From: Lachnospiraceae bacterium
GTDB lineage: Bacteria > Bacillota > Clostridia > Lachnospirales > Lachnospiraceae
Assembly: GCA_016290615.1 (NCBI GenBank)
Contig: JAEEUS010000001.1
Span: 105,226-169,225, forward strand
Reading direction: 5' to 3'
DNA length: 64,000 bases
Shown here: positions 12,256-21,339 of the stretch, piece after piece
Layout of the letters: each line of letters opens with the position of its first letter
Position numbering within the stretch: the first letter of the stretch is position 1
Program-made: the position numbers and the translations under genes
Notes under the pieces: generated by a model
What the model saw: only the letters and a program-made list of their open reading frames with translations
Databases searched by the model: none
Told to the model about the DNA's origin: nothing

Positions 12256-12806
12256 GTGCCTTCACCTATTTCTTTCAATGTTTCATCAACAAGACGTTCC
12301 TGAACGTTTACATCCATGCTGTTTCCAACTGCCTTCTTGGCAACTGCGGATGCAACATTTATCATCTCTTTCTTAACGTCATCCTTTACGCGCAGCTTTT
12401 CCTGCTCTGCCTCGATACCGGCTCTTTCCACGATGGAATGTGCCTCTTCTTTGGCTTTTGCAACTATCGAAGCCTCGTTATCGAGAGCTTTCTTACGCGC
12501 TTCGCTGAGTATTGACTCCGCTTCTTTATCGATATTCTTAAGTTTGTCTTCGTACTGTGCCTTTAATGCCTCAGCTTCTTCCTGACTCTTTTTTGCCTCG
12601 TCAAGCTCGTTCTTGATCTTCTCTCTTCTTCTGTTCATGAAATCTCTTGCGGGATTGAACAAAAAGTATGAAAGGAAGAAGAACAGGGCTATGACAGCGA
12701 TGAGAGTAAGGACTGCATCCGCCAAGAGCTGAAAGTCGAGATCAAAGAGTCTCGGTTCCATCTGTGCGGCAAGCAGCATATATGTGGCTTTTCCCATTTC
12801 GCTCAA
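12243..12806 (-). CDS. atpF: ATP synthase b subunit
   Basis: Peripheral stalk of Fo. One membrane helix (about residues 27-50) is followed by a long charged coiled coil rich in Ala, Lys and Glu. The start is taken as TTG at 12804-12806 because AGGAGG stands nine bases before it; the next ATG, three codons in, would be 18 bases away. The 187-residue product is slightly longer than typical, with about 25 residues before the membrane helix. Confidence 0.95.
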
Positions 12807-12846
12807 TTATATAAGCCTCCTTTCATGTGATATTAGATAAAAAGGC

Positions 12847-13113
<267 letters not shown>

Positions 13114-13154
13114 CTAAAATGTATGTTGAAGTTGTATTATTCACAAATAACAAA

Positions 13155-13874
13155 TTACTCCGTAGTCATCGCATCCGAAATGTATGTCATGGTCAGCATA
13201 CAGAATACGTATGTCTGTATCGCTCCCGAGAACATATCGAAGTATACATGCAGAGCAGCCGGCCATATAATGGCTATCTTGCTGAGCAGTCCGTATATCA
13301 GAGCCATCATAACCGTTCCGGAAAGAATGTTGGCGAACAGACGAAGCGAGATCGAAATCGGCACCGCTATATCACCGATAACATTGATCGGAGCCCAGAA
13401 TACCCACGGATCACACAGTCCCTTGATGAAGCCTGATACCTTCTGGTACTTGAGCTTGTTGAAAAAGATAAGGGTAAATGTCATGATACCCAGCGGAAGC
13501 GTGGTTCCGTAGTCGGCAGTCGGTGGACGCAATCCTAAAAGTCCCGACAGATTGCTCACCAGTATGAAAATGAATATGGTGCCGATGTAATTTCTGAAAT
13601 TAGCACCGTTCTTACCCATAGTGCCGTCTACCATACCGTCGAGAAGTTCAACTATCAGTTCAATGAAATTCTGGAATCCCTCCGGTACCTCATCGGCATG
13701 CTTCATCTTGCGTCCCGCAAGAAAGCCGAACAGCATAAGTGAAAGAAGCACTATAAGGCAACATACATGAGTGGTCGTTATCCATACCTGATGACCGAAG
13801 AAGCTGTATGAAAAAATGCCGTGTATCATAAAGTCGACTTCTTTATCGGCGGACAACAGTATTCCCATGTCCAT
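13155..13874 (-). CDS. atpB: ATP synthase a subunit
   Basis: Stator channel of Fo in the membrane. The 239-residue protein has five to six membrane helices. The essential Arg lies in SLRLFANILSGTVM, the conserved a-subunit motif. ATG at 13872-13874 follows AAGGAGGTGAAC, an excellent ribosome-binding site. The gene lies between the I-like gene and atpE, the usual order. Confidence 0.97.
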   Translation of the reverse strand: MDMGILLSADKEVDFMIHGIFSYSFFGHQVWITTTHVCCLIVLLSLMLFGFLAGRKMKHADEVPEGFQNFIELIVELLDGMVDGTMGKNGANFRNYIGTIFIFILVSNLSGLLGLRPPTADYGTTLPLGIMTFTLIFFNKLKYQKVSGFIKGLCDPWVFWAPINVIGDIAVPISISLRLFANILSGTVMMALIYGLLSKIAIIWPAALHVYFDMFSGAIQTYVFCMLTMTYISDAMTTE

Positions 13875-13891
13875 ATGTTCACCTCCTTAAA

Positions 13892-14299
13892 TCATTTAGA
13901 ATTCTTATGTAAAAATCTGCTTACAAACGGCTGCAGGTACGCACCCGCCTTCAGACTCATTATCCCTAGAAAGGCAGCCAGAGGATATGCAAAATCACTC
14001 AGGCATACACCCGCAAAGACGATAAGTATCACCGCATACCTTATAAGGTTATGCTTTATCGCAAACGTCCTTGCCGCTCCCTCGTTATCGGCGTTTAATG
14101 TGAGATTCTTATTTAGGCTCCACCACATGTGATAGGCACATGCAAGTGCGAGCAGAACCCCTATCCAAAGCCCTATCGAATAAGCAGACATGCTCTTTAC
14201 AAAGAACATGCCTCCCAACTGAGCAAGCACACCAAAAGCCAGTATACCGATCAGAAGCTCTTTTAATGTGTCGTCGATCTTCCCAGTCTGGTTGCTCAT
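13892..14299 (-). CDS. ATP synthase subunit I-like membrane protein
   Basis: Small 135-residue protein with four predicted membrane helices, in the position of atpI at the head of atp operons. Subunit I/UncI-type proteins assist c-ring assembly or cation supply; that role is by family and position. The start ATG overlaps the stop of the preceding gene (ATGA), so the two are translationally coupled. Sequence similarity in this family is low, so the assignment rests mainly on topology and context. Confidence 0.8.
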   Translation of the reverse strand: MSNQTGKIDDTLKELLIGILAFGVLAQLGGMFFVKSMSAYSIGLWIGVLLALACAYHMWWSLNKNLTLNADNEGAARTFAIKHNLIRYAVILIVFAGVCLSDFAYPLAAFLGIMSLKAGAYLQPFVSRFLHKNSK

Positions 14300-14523
14300 G
14301 AATCGGAATCCTCATCTTTGCCGTAGGTCTTGCGAGCAAGTATGTAGATATTGCGGCCTCCGGCTATCGCTCCGATAAAAAACAGCACAACAAACCAGAA
14401 CTGAGTACCGAAGTATCTGTCGATGTAATAACCGACGAACGAGCACATACATATCGGTACTAACATATTTACCGCAAACTGTGTAACAAAAGTTAATATC
14501 TTGAAATTATTACGTTTATTCAC
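14296..14523 (-). CDS. AtpZ/AtpI-family small membrane protein
   Basis: A 75-residue protein with two membrane helices and the motif GYYIDRYFGTQFWF followed by GAIAGGRNIY, typical of the AtpZ/AtpI family (putative FoF1-ATPase accessory, Mg2+/Ca2+ transport suggested in some species). It is the first gene of the atp operon. The GTG/ATG region has ATG at the 5' end; Shine-Dalgarno is weak. Confidence 0.82.
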   Translation of the reverse strand: MNKRNNFKILTFVTQFAVNMLVPICMCSFVGYYIDRYFGTQFWFVVLFFIGAIAGGRNIYILARKTYGKDEDSDS

Positions 14524-14551
14524 ACCCGCAAACCTTCACACAATTAGATAT

Positions 14552-14580
14552 ATTATACATTAATTGGAATTTAGTGTAAA
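14552..14580 (-). promoter_or_regulatory. Promoter of the atp operon
   Basis: Minus strand reads TTTACA, 17 bases, TATAAT: a near-perfect sigma-A promoter 29 bases before the first atp gene. It diverges from the DUF402 promoter at 14615-14643. Confidence 0.85.
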
Positions 14581-14614
14581 GGAATTGTAGGGCTTTTTTG
14601 AGAATTCATCCATG

Positions 14615-14643
14615 TTGACTGAAAGCGCCTTTTTTAGTAATAT
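14615..14643 (+). promoter_or_regulatory. Promoter of the DUF402 gene
   Basis: Plus strand reads TTGACT, 17 bases, TAATAT, 25 bases before the start codon. Divergent from the atp promoter with about 35 bases between the two -35 boxes. Confidence 0.7.
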
Positions 14644-14668
14644 TTAAGGGACAGGGGAGGGTCTTGAT

Positions 14669-15145
14669 ATGGATTATCCTGTACTTTATCGCAAGCGCCT
14701 CATACCGGAGGAATGCATACCATTAAAGGACGATATCATCCTGTATATGGATGACGAGATCATCGTTACAAAGTGGAACACCTTAAAGCCAAGAAAGGAT
14801 TTTCACCACGGCTATTCATGCTATTTTCTGAAAGAAGGCTACAAGGTGAGCAAGTTTTTGGCCGAAGATGATTCTCTTGTCTACTGGTACTGCGATATCG
14901 TCACATATCTGTGGGACAGAGCGTTAAACACGCTGACTGTCGTGGATCTTCTGGCAGACGTTATAGTAAAGCCCGACGGCAAGATGAATGTCATAGACAT
15001 AGACGAGCTGTGCGAGGCAAAGGAAAAGCTTTTGATAAACGATCAGCAGTTTTTCATATCAGTCAAGCAGCTGGGAGCTCTGATAAAGCTTATACAGGAC
15101 GGAAACTTCTCCTTACTTACAGACAGATTAAAAGAGCATATCTAG
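14669..15145 (+). CDS. DUF402 protein (FomD/nucleoside phosphatase-like fold)
   Basis: The only plus-strand gene in the window. The 158-residue protein shows DUF402 hallmarks: a central WYCDIV strand and the acidic pair DLLADVIVKPDG...VIDIDEL. Characterised relatives are metal-dependent nucleoside di/triphosphatases or nucleotidyl hydrolases such as FomD, so a cytoplasmic phosphohydrolase role is plausible; the substrate is unknown. ATG follows GGGGAGG. It has its own promoter and ends in a terminator that also works for the opposing operon. Confidence 0.78.
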   Translation: MDYPVLYRKRLIPEECIPLKDDIILYMDDEIIVTKWNTLKPRKDFHHGYSCYFLKEGYKVSKFLAEDDSLVYWYCDIVTYLWDRALNTLTVVDLLADVIVKPDGKMNVIDIDELCEAKEKLLINDQQFFISVKQLGALIKLIQDGNFSLLTDRLKEHI

Positions 15146-15151
15146 ATACAT

Positions 15152-15183
15152 AAAAAAAGAAACGGTCTACCGTTTCTTTTTTT
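15152..15183. terminator. Bidirectional intrinsic terminator
   Basis: A_n-AAAGAAACGG / CCGTTTCTTT-T_n inverted repeat with a 4-base loop, A-rich on one side and T-rich on the other, seven bases after the DUF402 stop. It can stop transcripts from both the DUF402 gene and the opposing hydrolase operon. Confidence 0.85.
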
Positions 15184-15306
15184 GTTACAGAATTGTTACA
15201 CACAGTCTGATAATATACACTTGCAAGGTGATTTAAGAAATAAATCTTTTATTTCCGAATTGTGAACGTCGAAGTGACGTAACAAGAAAATATACTCCCC
15301 CTTTAT

Positions 15307-15330
15307 AGGTCGTTCAGCAATGGGCGACCT
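15307..15330. other. Small inverted repeat after the cell-wall hydrolase gene
   Basis: AGGTCG at 15307-15312 pairs with CGACCT at 15325-15330 around a 12-base loop. Neither side has a strong T-run, so it is at best a weak terminator or 3' stability hairpin. The remaining bases from 15184 to 15342 show a second short inverted repeat (ACGTC...GACGT near 15267-15281) and no gene that I can recognise. Confidence 0.4.
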
Positions 15331-15342
15331 TTTCCCTTGTCT

Positions 15343-16506
15343 TTAATAGAATATATGTCCGCCTATCTGAATACCACTCAGGCCCTCGATGGGGGTTCTG
15401 AAGTAAACGCATGTCCCGACATTTGTCTGTCCGCTCATTGCAGCATCCGCAGCACTGTAGCATGCATCTGTCGCCCTGCCTTCTGCAAGCGCAAGGGCAA
15501 GTCTTCCGCTTCCCACAGGTGAAAACTGCTTGTTCTGATAAATCACTCCGACAACCGTATCGGGATATACCGATGAAAGAACACGGTTTATTACTACAGC
15601 GCCAACGGCAACCTGTCCTTCATAAGGCTGGTTACCCGCTTCGCAGTAGATCAGATTGGCCAGCAGATATCTGTCTCCCTCTTCAAAATTTACTTCGGAG
15701 ATGTCTCTCCACTTTGACTGGGCAGCAAGCTTTGACATCCTGATCTCTTCTTCGAGCTTTTTCTTTAATGCAGCGATGTCGGCTTCCTCTTCAGCGGCCT
15801 TTGCTTCATATGCAGCCGCCACAGCCTCGGCATCCTTTATCTGGCCCGAATAGTTCTTGATGCTTGATGCAGTCGCATTTACATATCCCGTAACCTTTTC
15901 CTGTTCCGCGACAACATCCTCGTGAAGCTTGTCAAGCTCCGCTTTCTCATCCTTAAGTCTGGCTTCGGTGTCTTCAATGCTTATCCTGGTAGCCTCGAGC
16001 TCATCCTTCATCTTTTTGTCGTAGGATGAGAGGCTCTCAATATAGTCATTCTTGTTGAGAAGATCCGCAAAGTTCTTTGCCGAAAAGATCATCTCGGTAA
16101 ACATGAAGTCCTGCTTTTCATACATGAACTGTATGCGCTTTTTCATAGCCGCATACTGATCCGCCTCGAGCTGCTTTGCGATCTCAAGATCGGACTGTGT
16201 CTGCTCGATCTCGGCTTCCTTGTCCTCAATCCTTCCTTCAAGATCGGCAAGATTGTTGCTCACCTCTTCAAGCTGATCGTTAAGCTGAGCCAGTTCACCC
16301 TGAAGCGAATGCTTTACATCATTGAGGTCATCAATATTCTCTTTTGTCTCATTAAGGTTTTTCTTTGTTTCCTCGTGCTGCTGCTGAGCCTTCTCAAGTT
16401 TTTCTCTTGTGGTCTCGGCATAGGAATCAAAGCAAGGCAATGCAGAAAAATACATGGTCACCGTTAGCAAAACGGCTACTGCCTTAAGAGATCGTCTCCT
16501 GACCAT
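15343..16506 (-). CDS. Secreted cell-wall hydrolase, coiled coil plus SleB/CwlJ-type domain
   Basis: 387 residues. An N-terminal signal peptide (MVRRRSLKAVAVLLTVTMYF, cleavage near SYAE) is followed by a long coiled coil (about 35-255) resembling the regulatory coiled coil of PcsB-type proteins, then a C-terminal Hydrolase_2 (SleB/CwlJ) domain from about 275: YLLANLIYCEAGNQPYEGQ, AVGAVVINRVLS and NKQFSPV. SleB-type enzymes are lytic transglycosylases of (spore) peptidoglycan; in non-spore contexts they act in wall turnover. The coiled coil may keep the enzyme inactive until it meets a division or export partner, by analogy with PcsB. Last gene of the sua5-rpiB-upp-deaminase run, 8 bases after the deaminase stop. 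Confidence 0.88.
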   Translation of the reverse strand: MVRRRSLKAVAVLLTVTMYFSALPCFDSYAETTREKLEKAQQQHEETKKNLNETKENIDDLNDVKHSLQGELAQLNDQLEEVSNNLADLEGRIEDKEAEIEQTQSDLEIAKQLEADQYAAMKKRIQFMYEKQDFMFTEMIFSAKNFADLLNKNDYIESLSSYDKKMKDELEATRISIEDTEARLKDEKAELDKLHEDVVAEQEKVTGYVNATASSIKNYSGQIKDAEAVAAAYEAKAAEEEADIAALKKKLEEEIRMSKLAAQSKWRDISEVNFEEGDRYLLANLIYCEAGNQPYEGQVAVGAVVINRVLSSVYPDTVVGVIYQNKQFSPVGSGRLALALAEGRATDACYSAADAAMSGQTNVGTCVYFRTPIEGLSGIQIGGHIFY

Positions 16507-16514
16507 AAAAACTC

Positions 16515-17000
16515 CTAAACATCAATGGTTATCTGTCTTCCGCTGTGCTGATATTTTATATACTTTACACCCGCAGCATCAAACATCCTCTTTGAAGCGA
16601 TATTTCCGGGTGTGTTTATATATTTGTCGCTGTCATATATGACAGTCTTTATACCGCTCTGAATGATAGCCTTTGCGCACTCGTTGCACGGGAACAGCGA
16701 AACATAGAGCTTTGCTCCCGCAAGTCCGCCGTTTCCTCCCCGATAGTTTAATATCGCATTGAGTTCGCTGTGGGTCACATATGCATACTTTGTCTCAAGT
16801 ACGTCACCATCTCTCTCCCACGGAAAATCCTCATCGGAGCATCCGTTGGGAAATCCGTTGTAACCCATGGACAGGATCTTGTTATCCTCGCTCACTATAC
16901 AGGCTCCGACCTGTGTGTTGGGATCCTTTGATCTCATTCCCGCAAGCTTGGATACACCCATAAAGTATTCGTCCCATTTAATGTAGTCGGTTCTTTTCAT
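16515..17000 (-). CDS. dCMP deaminase (ComEB family)
   Basis: Zn-dependent deamination of dCMP to dUMP for dTTP synthesis. The 161-residue protein has the zinc site HSE (THSELNAIL) and PCNEC (FPCNECAKAI), where the Glu is the proton shuttle, plus the VGACIV strand near residue 30. It starts 12 bases after upp and shares the pyrimidine theme with it. ComEB has this name in B. subtilis competence operons, but here the context is nucleotide metabolism. Confidence 0.92.
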   Translation of the reverse strand: MKRTDYIKWDEYFMGVSKLAGMRSKDPNTQVGACIVSEDNKILSMGYNGFPNGCSDEDFPWERDGDVLETKYAYVTHSELNAILNYRGGNGGLAGAKLYVSLFPCNECAKAIIQSGIKTVIYDSDKYINTPGNIASKRMFDAAGVKYIKYQHSGRQITIDV

Positions 17001-17012
17001 ATCCTGTCCTCT

Positions 17013-17642
17013 TTACTTGGTTCCGAATATCCTGTCGCCGGCATCTCCCAGACCCGGAACGATGTATGCGTTCTCGTTTAGCTTTTCATCCTTTGCTCCG
17101 ACATAAATGTCAACATCGGGATGAGCCTTCTGCATAGCCTCGATTCCTTCAGGAGCTGCGATTATGCACATGAAATGAACCTTCTTGCAACCCTTGTCCT
17201 TAAGCATCTGTATAGCAGAAACTGCCGATCCGCCTGTAGCGAGCATAGGATCTACAACAAATACCTCTCTTTCGGCGCAGTCAGCCGGAAGCTTGCAGTA
17301 ATACTCTATCGGAAGGTGTGTCTCGGGATCTCTGTAAAGGCCTATATGTCCGATCTTTGCCGCAGGGATGAGCGAGAGCATTCCGTCAACCATTCCAAGA
17401 CCCGCTCTGAGGATCGGAACGATAGCCATCTTCTTGCCCTTAAGTGTTTTAGCCGTAGTCTTGCATATGGGTGTCTCGATCTCGACTTCCTCAAGTTCAA
17501 GGTCCCTTGTTGCCTCGTAACATATGAGCATTGCTATCTCGGAGATCGTCTGTCTGAAATCCTTTGTACCGGTATCAAGTCTTCTGATATAACCGATCTT
17601 GTGCTGAATGAGCGGATGATCCATGATCACTAATTTTGCCAT
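17013..17642 (-). CDS. upp: Uracil phosphoribosyltransferase
   Basis: Salvage of uracil with PRPP to UMP. The 209-residue length is standard. The PRPP loop reads [10 protein letters not shown], and the C-terminal uracil-binding segment [12 protein letters not shown] is intact. It lies 19 bases after rpiB. Confidence 0.98.
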   Translation of the reverse strand: MAKLVIMDHPLIQHKIGYIRRLDTGTKDFRQTISEIAMLICYEATRDLELEEVEIETPICKTTAKTLKGKKMAIVPILRAGLGMVDGMLSLIPAAKIGHIGLYRDPETHLPIEYYCKLPADCAEREVFVVDPMLATGGSAVSAIQMLKDKGCKKVHFMCIIAAPEGIEAMQKAHPDVDIYVGAKDEKLNENAYIVPGLGDAGDRIFGTK

Positions 17643-17661
17643 CTTTTTTACCCCCTGATAA

Positions 17662-18093
17662 TCAATTGTTTTCTATAAGATCTACCCTGCGCTGATGTCT
17701 CTCTTCACCGGAGAACTCAGTATCCAGGAAAGTATCCACTATCTCGTTTGCCATCATGGGACCGATAAGTGCCGCTCCCATCGCAAGTATGTTTGCATCG
17801 TTATGAAGTCTGGTCATCTTTGCTGACAGAGGCTCGCTGCACAGTGCGCATCTGATCCCCTTTGTCTTGTTTGCGGTCATAGAAATTCCTATGCCTGTTG
17901 TGCAGATGACTATTCCTTTTTCACAGCTGCCGTCAGCAACAGCCTCGGCAACGGCATGTCCGTAGACAGGATAATCGCATGAACTCTTGTCGTAGCAGCC
18001 GTAGTCCTTGCAGTCGATTCCCCTTTCCTCAAGGTGCTTGATGACGGACATCTTAAGATCATATCCGCCGTGATCGCTTCCAATAGCTATCAT
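17662..18093 (-). CDS. rpiB: Ribose 5-phosphate isomerase B
   Basis: Interconverts ribulose 5-phosphate and ribose 5-phosphate. The 143-residue protein begins [14 protein letters not shown] and has the catalytic Cys in [14 protein letters not shown] and the His in [12 protein letters not shown]. Its product feeds Prs/Upp. It lies 20 bases after sua5. LacA/B-type galactose 6-phosphate isomerases are homologous, but the context fits RpiB (ywlF position). Confidence 0.96.
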   Translation of the reverse strand: MIAIGSDHGGYDLKMSVIKHLEERGIDCKDYGCYDKSSCDYPVYGHAVAEAVADGSCEKGIVICTTGIGISMTANKTKGIRCALCSEPLSAKMTRLHNDANILAMGAALIGPMMANEIVDTFLDTEFSGEERHQRRVDLIENN

Positions 18094-18113
18094 CGTTTAA
18101 CCCTCCAAACTGT

Positions 18114-19163
18114 CTAAATATGTATAACGTGATGACCTGCCGCCTTAAGCAGCCGGTTCATTATTGCCTGTCCTATGCCTGCGCTGTCAAAACTCTCGCT
18201 GTAGATGATATCGATGTTCTCATCATCACATTCCCTGAGTATAGTATACAGCCTGTGCGCGATGATGTCTTCATCATTTCTGCTCCCGATGCTCTTTATA
18301 ATGCCTGCATCATATCTGTCCGCATTCTCATCCGTTGCTATAACGCAGACTTTCTTATCCTTGCCTTCAGCTTCCCTTGCCAGTTCATTGATCCTTTCGA
18401 TGACTTCTTTAGCTTTTCCGTCAACTATGGTCAGATCGCCTTTAGGGGCGTAATGCCTGTATTTCATTCCCGGAGCCTTGGGTCTTTCCTTGCAGTCTCC
18501 GTCAAGAATGGTTTTGTCGACATCAACCTGTCCCAGAACTTCTTTTAACTGTTCCAAGGTTATATATCCCGGTCGCAGCAATACGGGTATCTCGCCAGTC
18601 AGATCGACGATAGTAGATTCAAGACCGATGCCGCTGTCCCCGCCGTCTATGATCATATCGATCCTTCCGTCCATGTCCTGAATGACATATTTTGCACTCG
18701 TGGGACTGGGTTTTCCGGAGATGTTGGCACTGGGAGCGGCTATATATCCGCCTGCTGCCTTAATAAACGCCGCAGCTGTCTTATGCACGGGCATCCTTAT
18801 CGCAACACTGTCAAGTCCCCCGGTCGTCTCAAACGGCACCCTGTCAGACTTTTTCAGTATCATAGTCAAAGGTCCCGGCCAGAATCTGTCGGCAAGCTTT
18901 TTTGCATTTTCTGTCACTTTAAGGACGATAGCATCCATGTCCTTAATATCCGCAATATGAACGATCAGCGGATTGTCACTGGGTCTTCCCTTTGCCGCAT
19001 AGATCTTTTTACTAGAATCACTGCTTAAAGCATCTCCTCCGAGTCCGTATACCGTCTCTGTAGGGAATGCTACCAGACCTCCGTCTTTTATTATCTGTCC
19101 GGCCTGCTTTATCAGTTCTTCGTCAATATTTTCTTCGTCTATCTTTATTATCTTAGTGTTCAT
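18114..19163 (-). CDS. sua5: Threonylcarbamoyl-AMP synthase, Sua5 type
   Basis: Makes threonylcarbamoyl-AMP from Thr, bicarbonate and ATP for t6A37 of ANN-decoding tRNAs. The 349-residue protein has the YrdC domain (about 1-205) with KGRPSDNPLIVHI (KxR...SxN site) and a C-terminal Sua5 domain (about 240-349) after a linker with PGMKYRHYAP, which distinguishes it from short TsaC. It starts two bases after the acyltransferase stop, with only a weak Shine-Dalgarno, so it may depend on translation coupling with the glycan cluster. Confidence 0.96.
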   Translation of the reverse strand: MNTKIIKIDEENIDEELIKQAGQIIKDGGLVAFPTETVYGLGGDALSSDSSKKIYAAKGRPSDNPLIVHIADIKDMDAIVLKVTENAKKLADRFWPGPLTMILKKSDRVPFETTGGLDSVAIRMPVHKTAAAFIKAAGGYIAAPSANISGKPSPTSAKYVIQDMDGRIDMIIDGGDSGIGLESTIVDLTGEIPVLLRPGYITLEQLKEVLGQVDVDKTILDGDCKERPKAPGMKYRHYAPKGDLTIVDGKAKEVIERINELAREAEGKDKKVCVIATDENADRYDAGIIKSIGSRNDEDIIAHRLYTILRECDDENIDIIYSESFDSAGIGQAIMNRLLKAAGHHVIHI

Positions 19164-19165
19164 AG

Positions 19166-20263
19166 TTACTGCCTGTTACTATCCTTTTTTGCAAAGGCAT
19201 TAAACACGCCGTCTCTTACAAGATCGATCAGTGATCCGATGATAAATACGATGATGACACAGACAAGCATGTGGAATATCTGCCACCATTTTCCCTGTGC
19301 ACTGTCTATGAGCAGAAGATGCTGCCACTTTTCTCTCAATACAATATTATCATGGATAAGGTATACGCCAAATGTATACTTTGCTATTTTGTTTATCCAC
19401 GGGCGGTGTCCTATTTCCATATTCGCAAAGAGCGCAAACAGGCCGATGCTCGCGATAAGTACCGTGACATAGTTATAGCAGTATGTCATGTCCATATAGT
19501 ATTCAAGCTTTCCCGTGCTTTTTACAATGAAGGAGAATGCAAAAGCGATCACAAATGTGATAATGCTGAATGCCACATATATCACAAGACCGAATCTTGC
19601 CGTTTCCTTTTTGGTCTTGTTTTCTGTAAAAGGCAGGCCGTATGTCCTTATATATCCTCCGATGAGGTAAAGGATAATGAACCATATCATATCATTGCCG
19701 TATTTATCCCACGGGATCAGATACGGATTGATCGATTTGAACCCGCAAAATACTGCTAAGAGCGCAAGAAGCACTGTCCTGTAGCTGTTCTTGTCAAGCT
19801 TTGATATCGCGGCATTCAAAACGTAGGATATCAGATAGAGCATTATGTATGCGGTCGCAAACCAGTAATGTTCATATGTCACTGGTAAGAATATCTGCTG
19901 CTTTACAGACAGATCTGCGCCTTTAAGATCAAACAGGCCGAATGCAGACATCACAAGAGGTATGAGTATCGAGTATGAAAGCACCTGCGCCCAGAGTCTT
20001 ATGAGCTTTTTAATGCTCCATTTTGAGTCACCTGCAAAGTATCCGCTTATGAACACGTAGGCATTGACAGATGAAAGGCACAGAGCATAGATGATCCAGT
20101 AGATCACGTTTGTCATGCTGCTGTTAACAGAGAGCTTTTCGATCTTCATGCCCTTTGTCATGTAGTGCATTGCTATGATCATGAGCATTGATATGATCCT
20201 TAAAAGCTCGAAGCCTGTCTGTCTGCTATTCTTTTTAATAGTCTGATTGTTGAAATCGCTCAT
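19166..20263 (-). CDS. Acyltransferase 3 family membrane O-acyltransferase
   Basis: 365 residues with about ten membrane helices. The N-terminal segment FELLRIISMLMIIAMHY carries the family's Arg and His (RxxA..H type), which bind the acyl donor. Such proteins O-acetylate or O-succinylate sugars of exported polysaccharides. It is the last gene of the glycan cluster and abuts sua5 with a two-base gap. Substrate unknown. Confidence 0.85.
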   Translation of the reverse strand: MSDFNNQTIKKNSRQTGFELLRIISMLMIIAMHYMTKGMKIEKLSVNSSMTNVIYWIIYALCLSSVNAYVFISGYFAGDSKWSIKKLIRLWAQVLSYSILIPLVMSAFGLFDLKGADLSVKQQIFLPVTYEHYWFATAYIMLYLISYVLNAAISKLDKNSYRTVLLALLAVFCGFKSINPYLIPWDKYGNDMIWFIILYLIGGYIRTYGLPFTENKTKKETARFGLVIYVAFSIITFVIAFAFSFIVKSTGKLEYYMDMTYCYNYVTVLIASIGLFALFANMEIGHRPWINKIAKYTFGVYLIHDNIVLREKWQHLLLIDSAQGKWWQIFHMLVCVIIVFIIGSLIDLVRDGVFNAFAKKDSNRQ

Positions 20264-20265
20264 AT

Positions 20266-21339
20266 CTAAATCTGTTCGTTCTGTCTGTGGATCATCGGAT
20301 CCTCATATTTATCCATGAAATCATTTCCCAGCATGATCTTTTCGTCGGCAAATTCTATCGCATCAACTACTGTAAATATCGATACCACTCTGTCCATATG
20401 CATCTCATCATAGTAGTTCATCATCTCCATGGGGAAACGGCCGCGTATTACGATGCAGTCAGAGAAATCATCTGTATCATAATCAAGAACATCTCTCGGG
20501 TGAGGCTTGATGAATGTTACAGCATCCTTTGCATACTCGTTTATGATATCTCTCATCATCCTCTTTCTCGTTTCAAGATCGCATACGGGATCTGACAATA
20601 TCATGACCTTCTTTTTGTCAGAGCTTACATCACCTATCTGCTTAAGCAGCTGCTTTGGATTCTCCATAAAGATATCTATCAGAAGATATCTGTCCTCTTT
20701 TGATACGTTTGAGATGAGATTTTTTCTGGGAACCTCTATATATGCATCATTCTTGTACTTGATGGCGTCAAGATTATTGACCTCCATATCCGTGCAGTAC
20801 TTTGAATAGCCGTTTTCTATGAATATGAGTCCTATGCGCGCCATGAATGCCTTGAGCTTAAAATGCCCTCTGTTTCCGTATCTTGCATCGTCGCAGTAGA
20901 CTATGGTATCAAGTCCGTCTTCAAGCGCATGATAATATATATGCTTATAATTCAGATAATATCCTATCGGATCCGAGTCACAGAATACGTATATATCCTT
21001 ATACTGCTTAAAATCAACGGGAACATTCTTTTCCTGAGCCTTTCCGAGAGCCTTTGTGTACTTTATCCTCTGCAAAAGATTAAGCACGAGATTTCCCCTG
21101 TCCTTGTGATATGCCATCACCTCGGGCAGCTTCACATCCTCGATCTCATCAAACATGTACACTTCTTCAAAAAGTCCGCTGTCTTTTGCCCTGTCCTTAA
21201 GTAAGCCGAAATCATTGGACATGGTACTGAGCACAAGAGTAGCGTTACCCCGCTCCTCCTTTTTAAGGTTCAGCTCTTTTATAACAGCTATATATACATG
21301 ATAAAATGTGTGACACACATATATTCTGTCTTTCATCAT
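20266..21339 (-). CDS. Putative glycosyltransferase resembling GT52/sialyltransferase-like enzymes
   Basis: 357 residues, cytoplasmic. It begins KDRIYVCHTFYHVYIAV, close to the ICxTPxHxLIA start of GT52 enzymes, and carries FIKPHPRDVLDY, the Lys-Pro-His-Pro-Arg motif seen in GT52 and polysialyltransferase-like glycosyltransferases, followed by IRGRFPMEM and VVSIFTVVDAIEFA. The frame is open 12 codons further, but two adjacent ATGs at 21337-21339 and 21334-21336 overlap the preceding stop (ATGA) and follow GGGAG. Donor sugar cannot be inferred; sialic acid genes are not in view. Confidence 0.55.
   Translation of the reverse strand: MMKDRIYVCHTFYHVYIAVIKELNLKKEERGNATLVLSTMSNDFGLLKDRAKDSGLFEEVYMFDEIEDVKLPEVMAYHKDRGNLVLNLLQRIKYTKALGKAQEKNVPVDFKQYKDIYVFCDSDPIGYYLNYKHIYYHALEDGLDTIVYCDDARYGNRGHFKLKAFMARIGLIFIENGYSKYCTDMEVNNLDAIKYKNDAYIEVPRKNLISNVSKEDRYLLIDIFMENPKQLLKQIGDVSSDKKKVMILSDPVCDLETRKRMMRDIINEYAKDAVTFIKPHPRDVLDYDTDDFSDCIVIRGRFPMEMMNYYDEMHMDRVVSIFTVVDAIEFADEKIMLGNDFMDKYEDPMIHRQNEQI

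Noticed and set aside
15184..15342. Small RNA gene or riboswitch between the converging genes
   Set aside because: Only short inverted repeats without a known fold, promoter or terminator pair.
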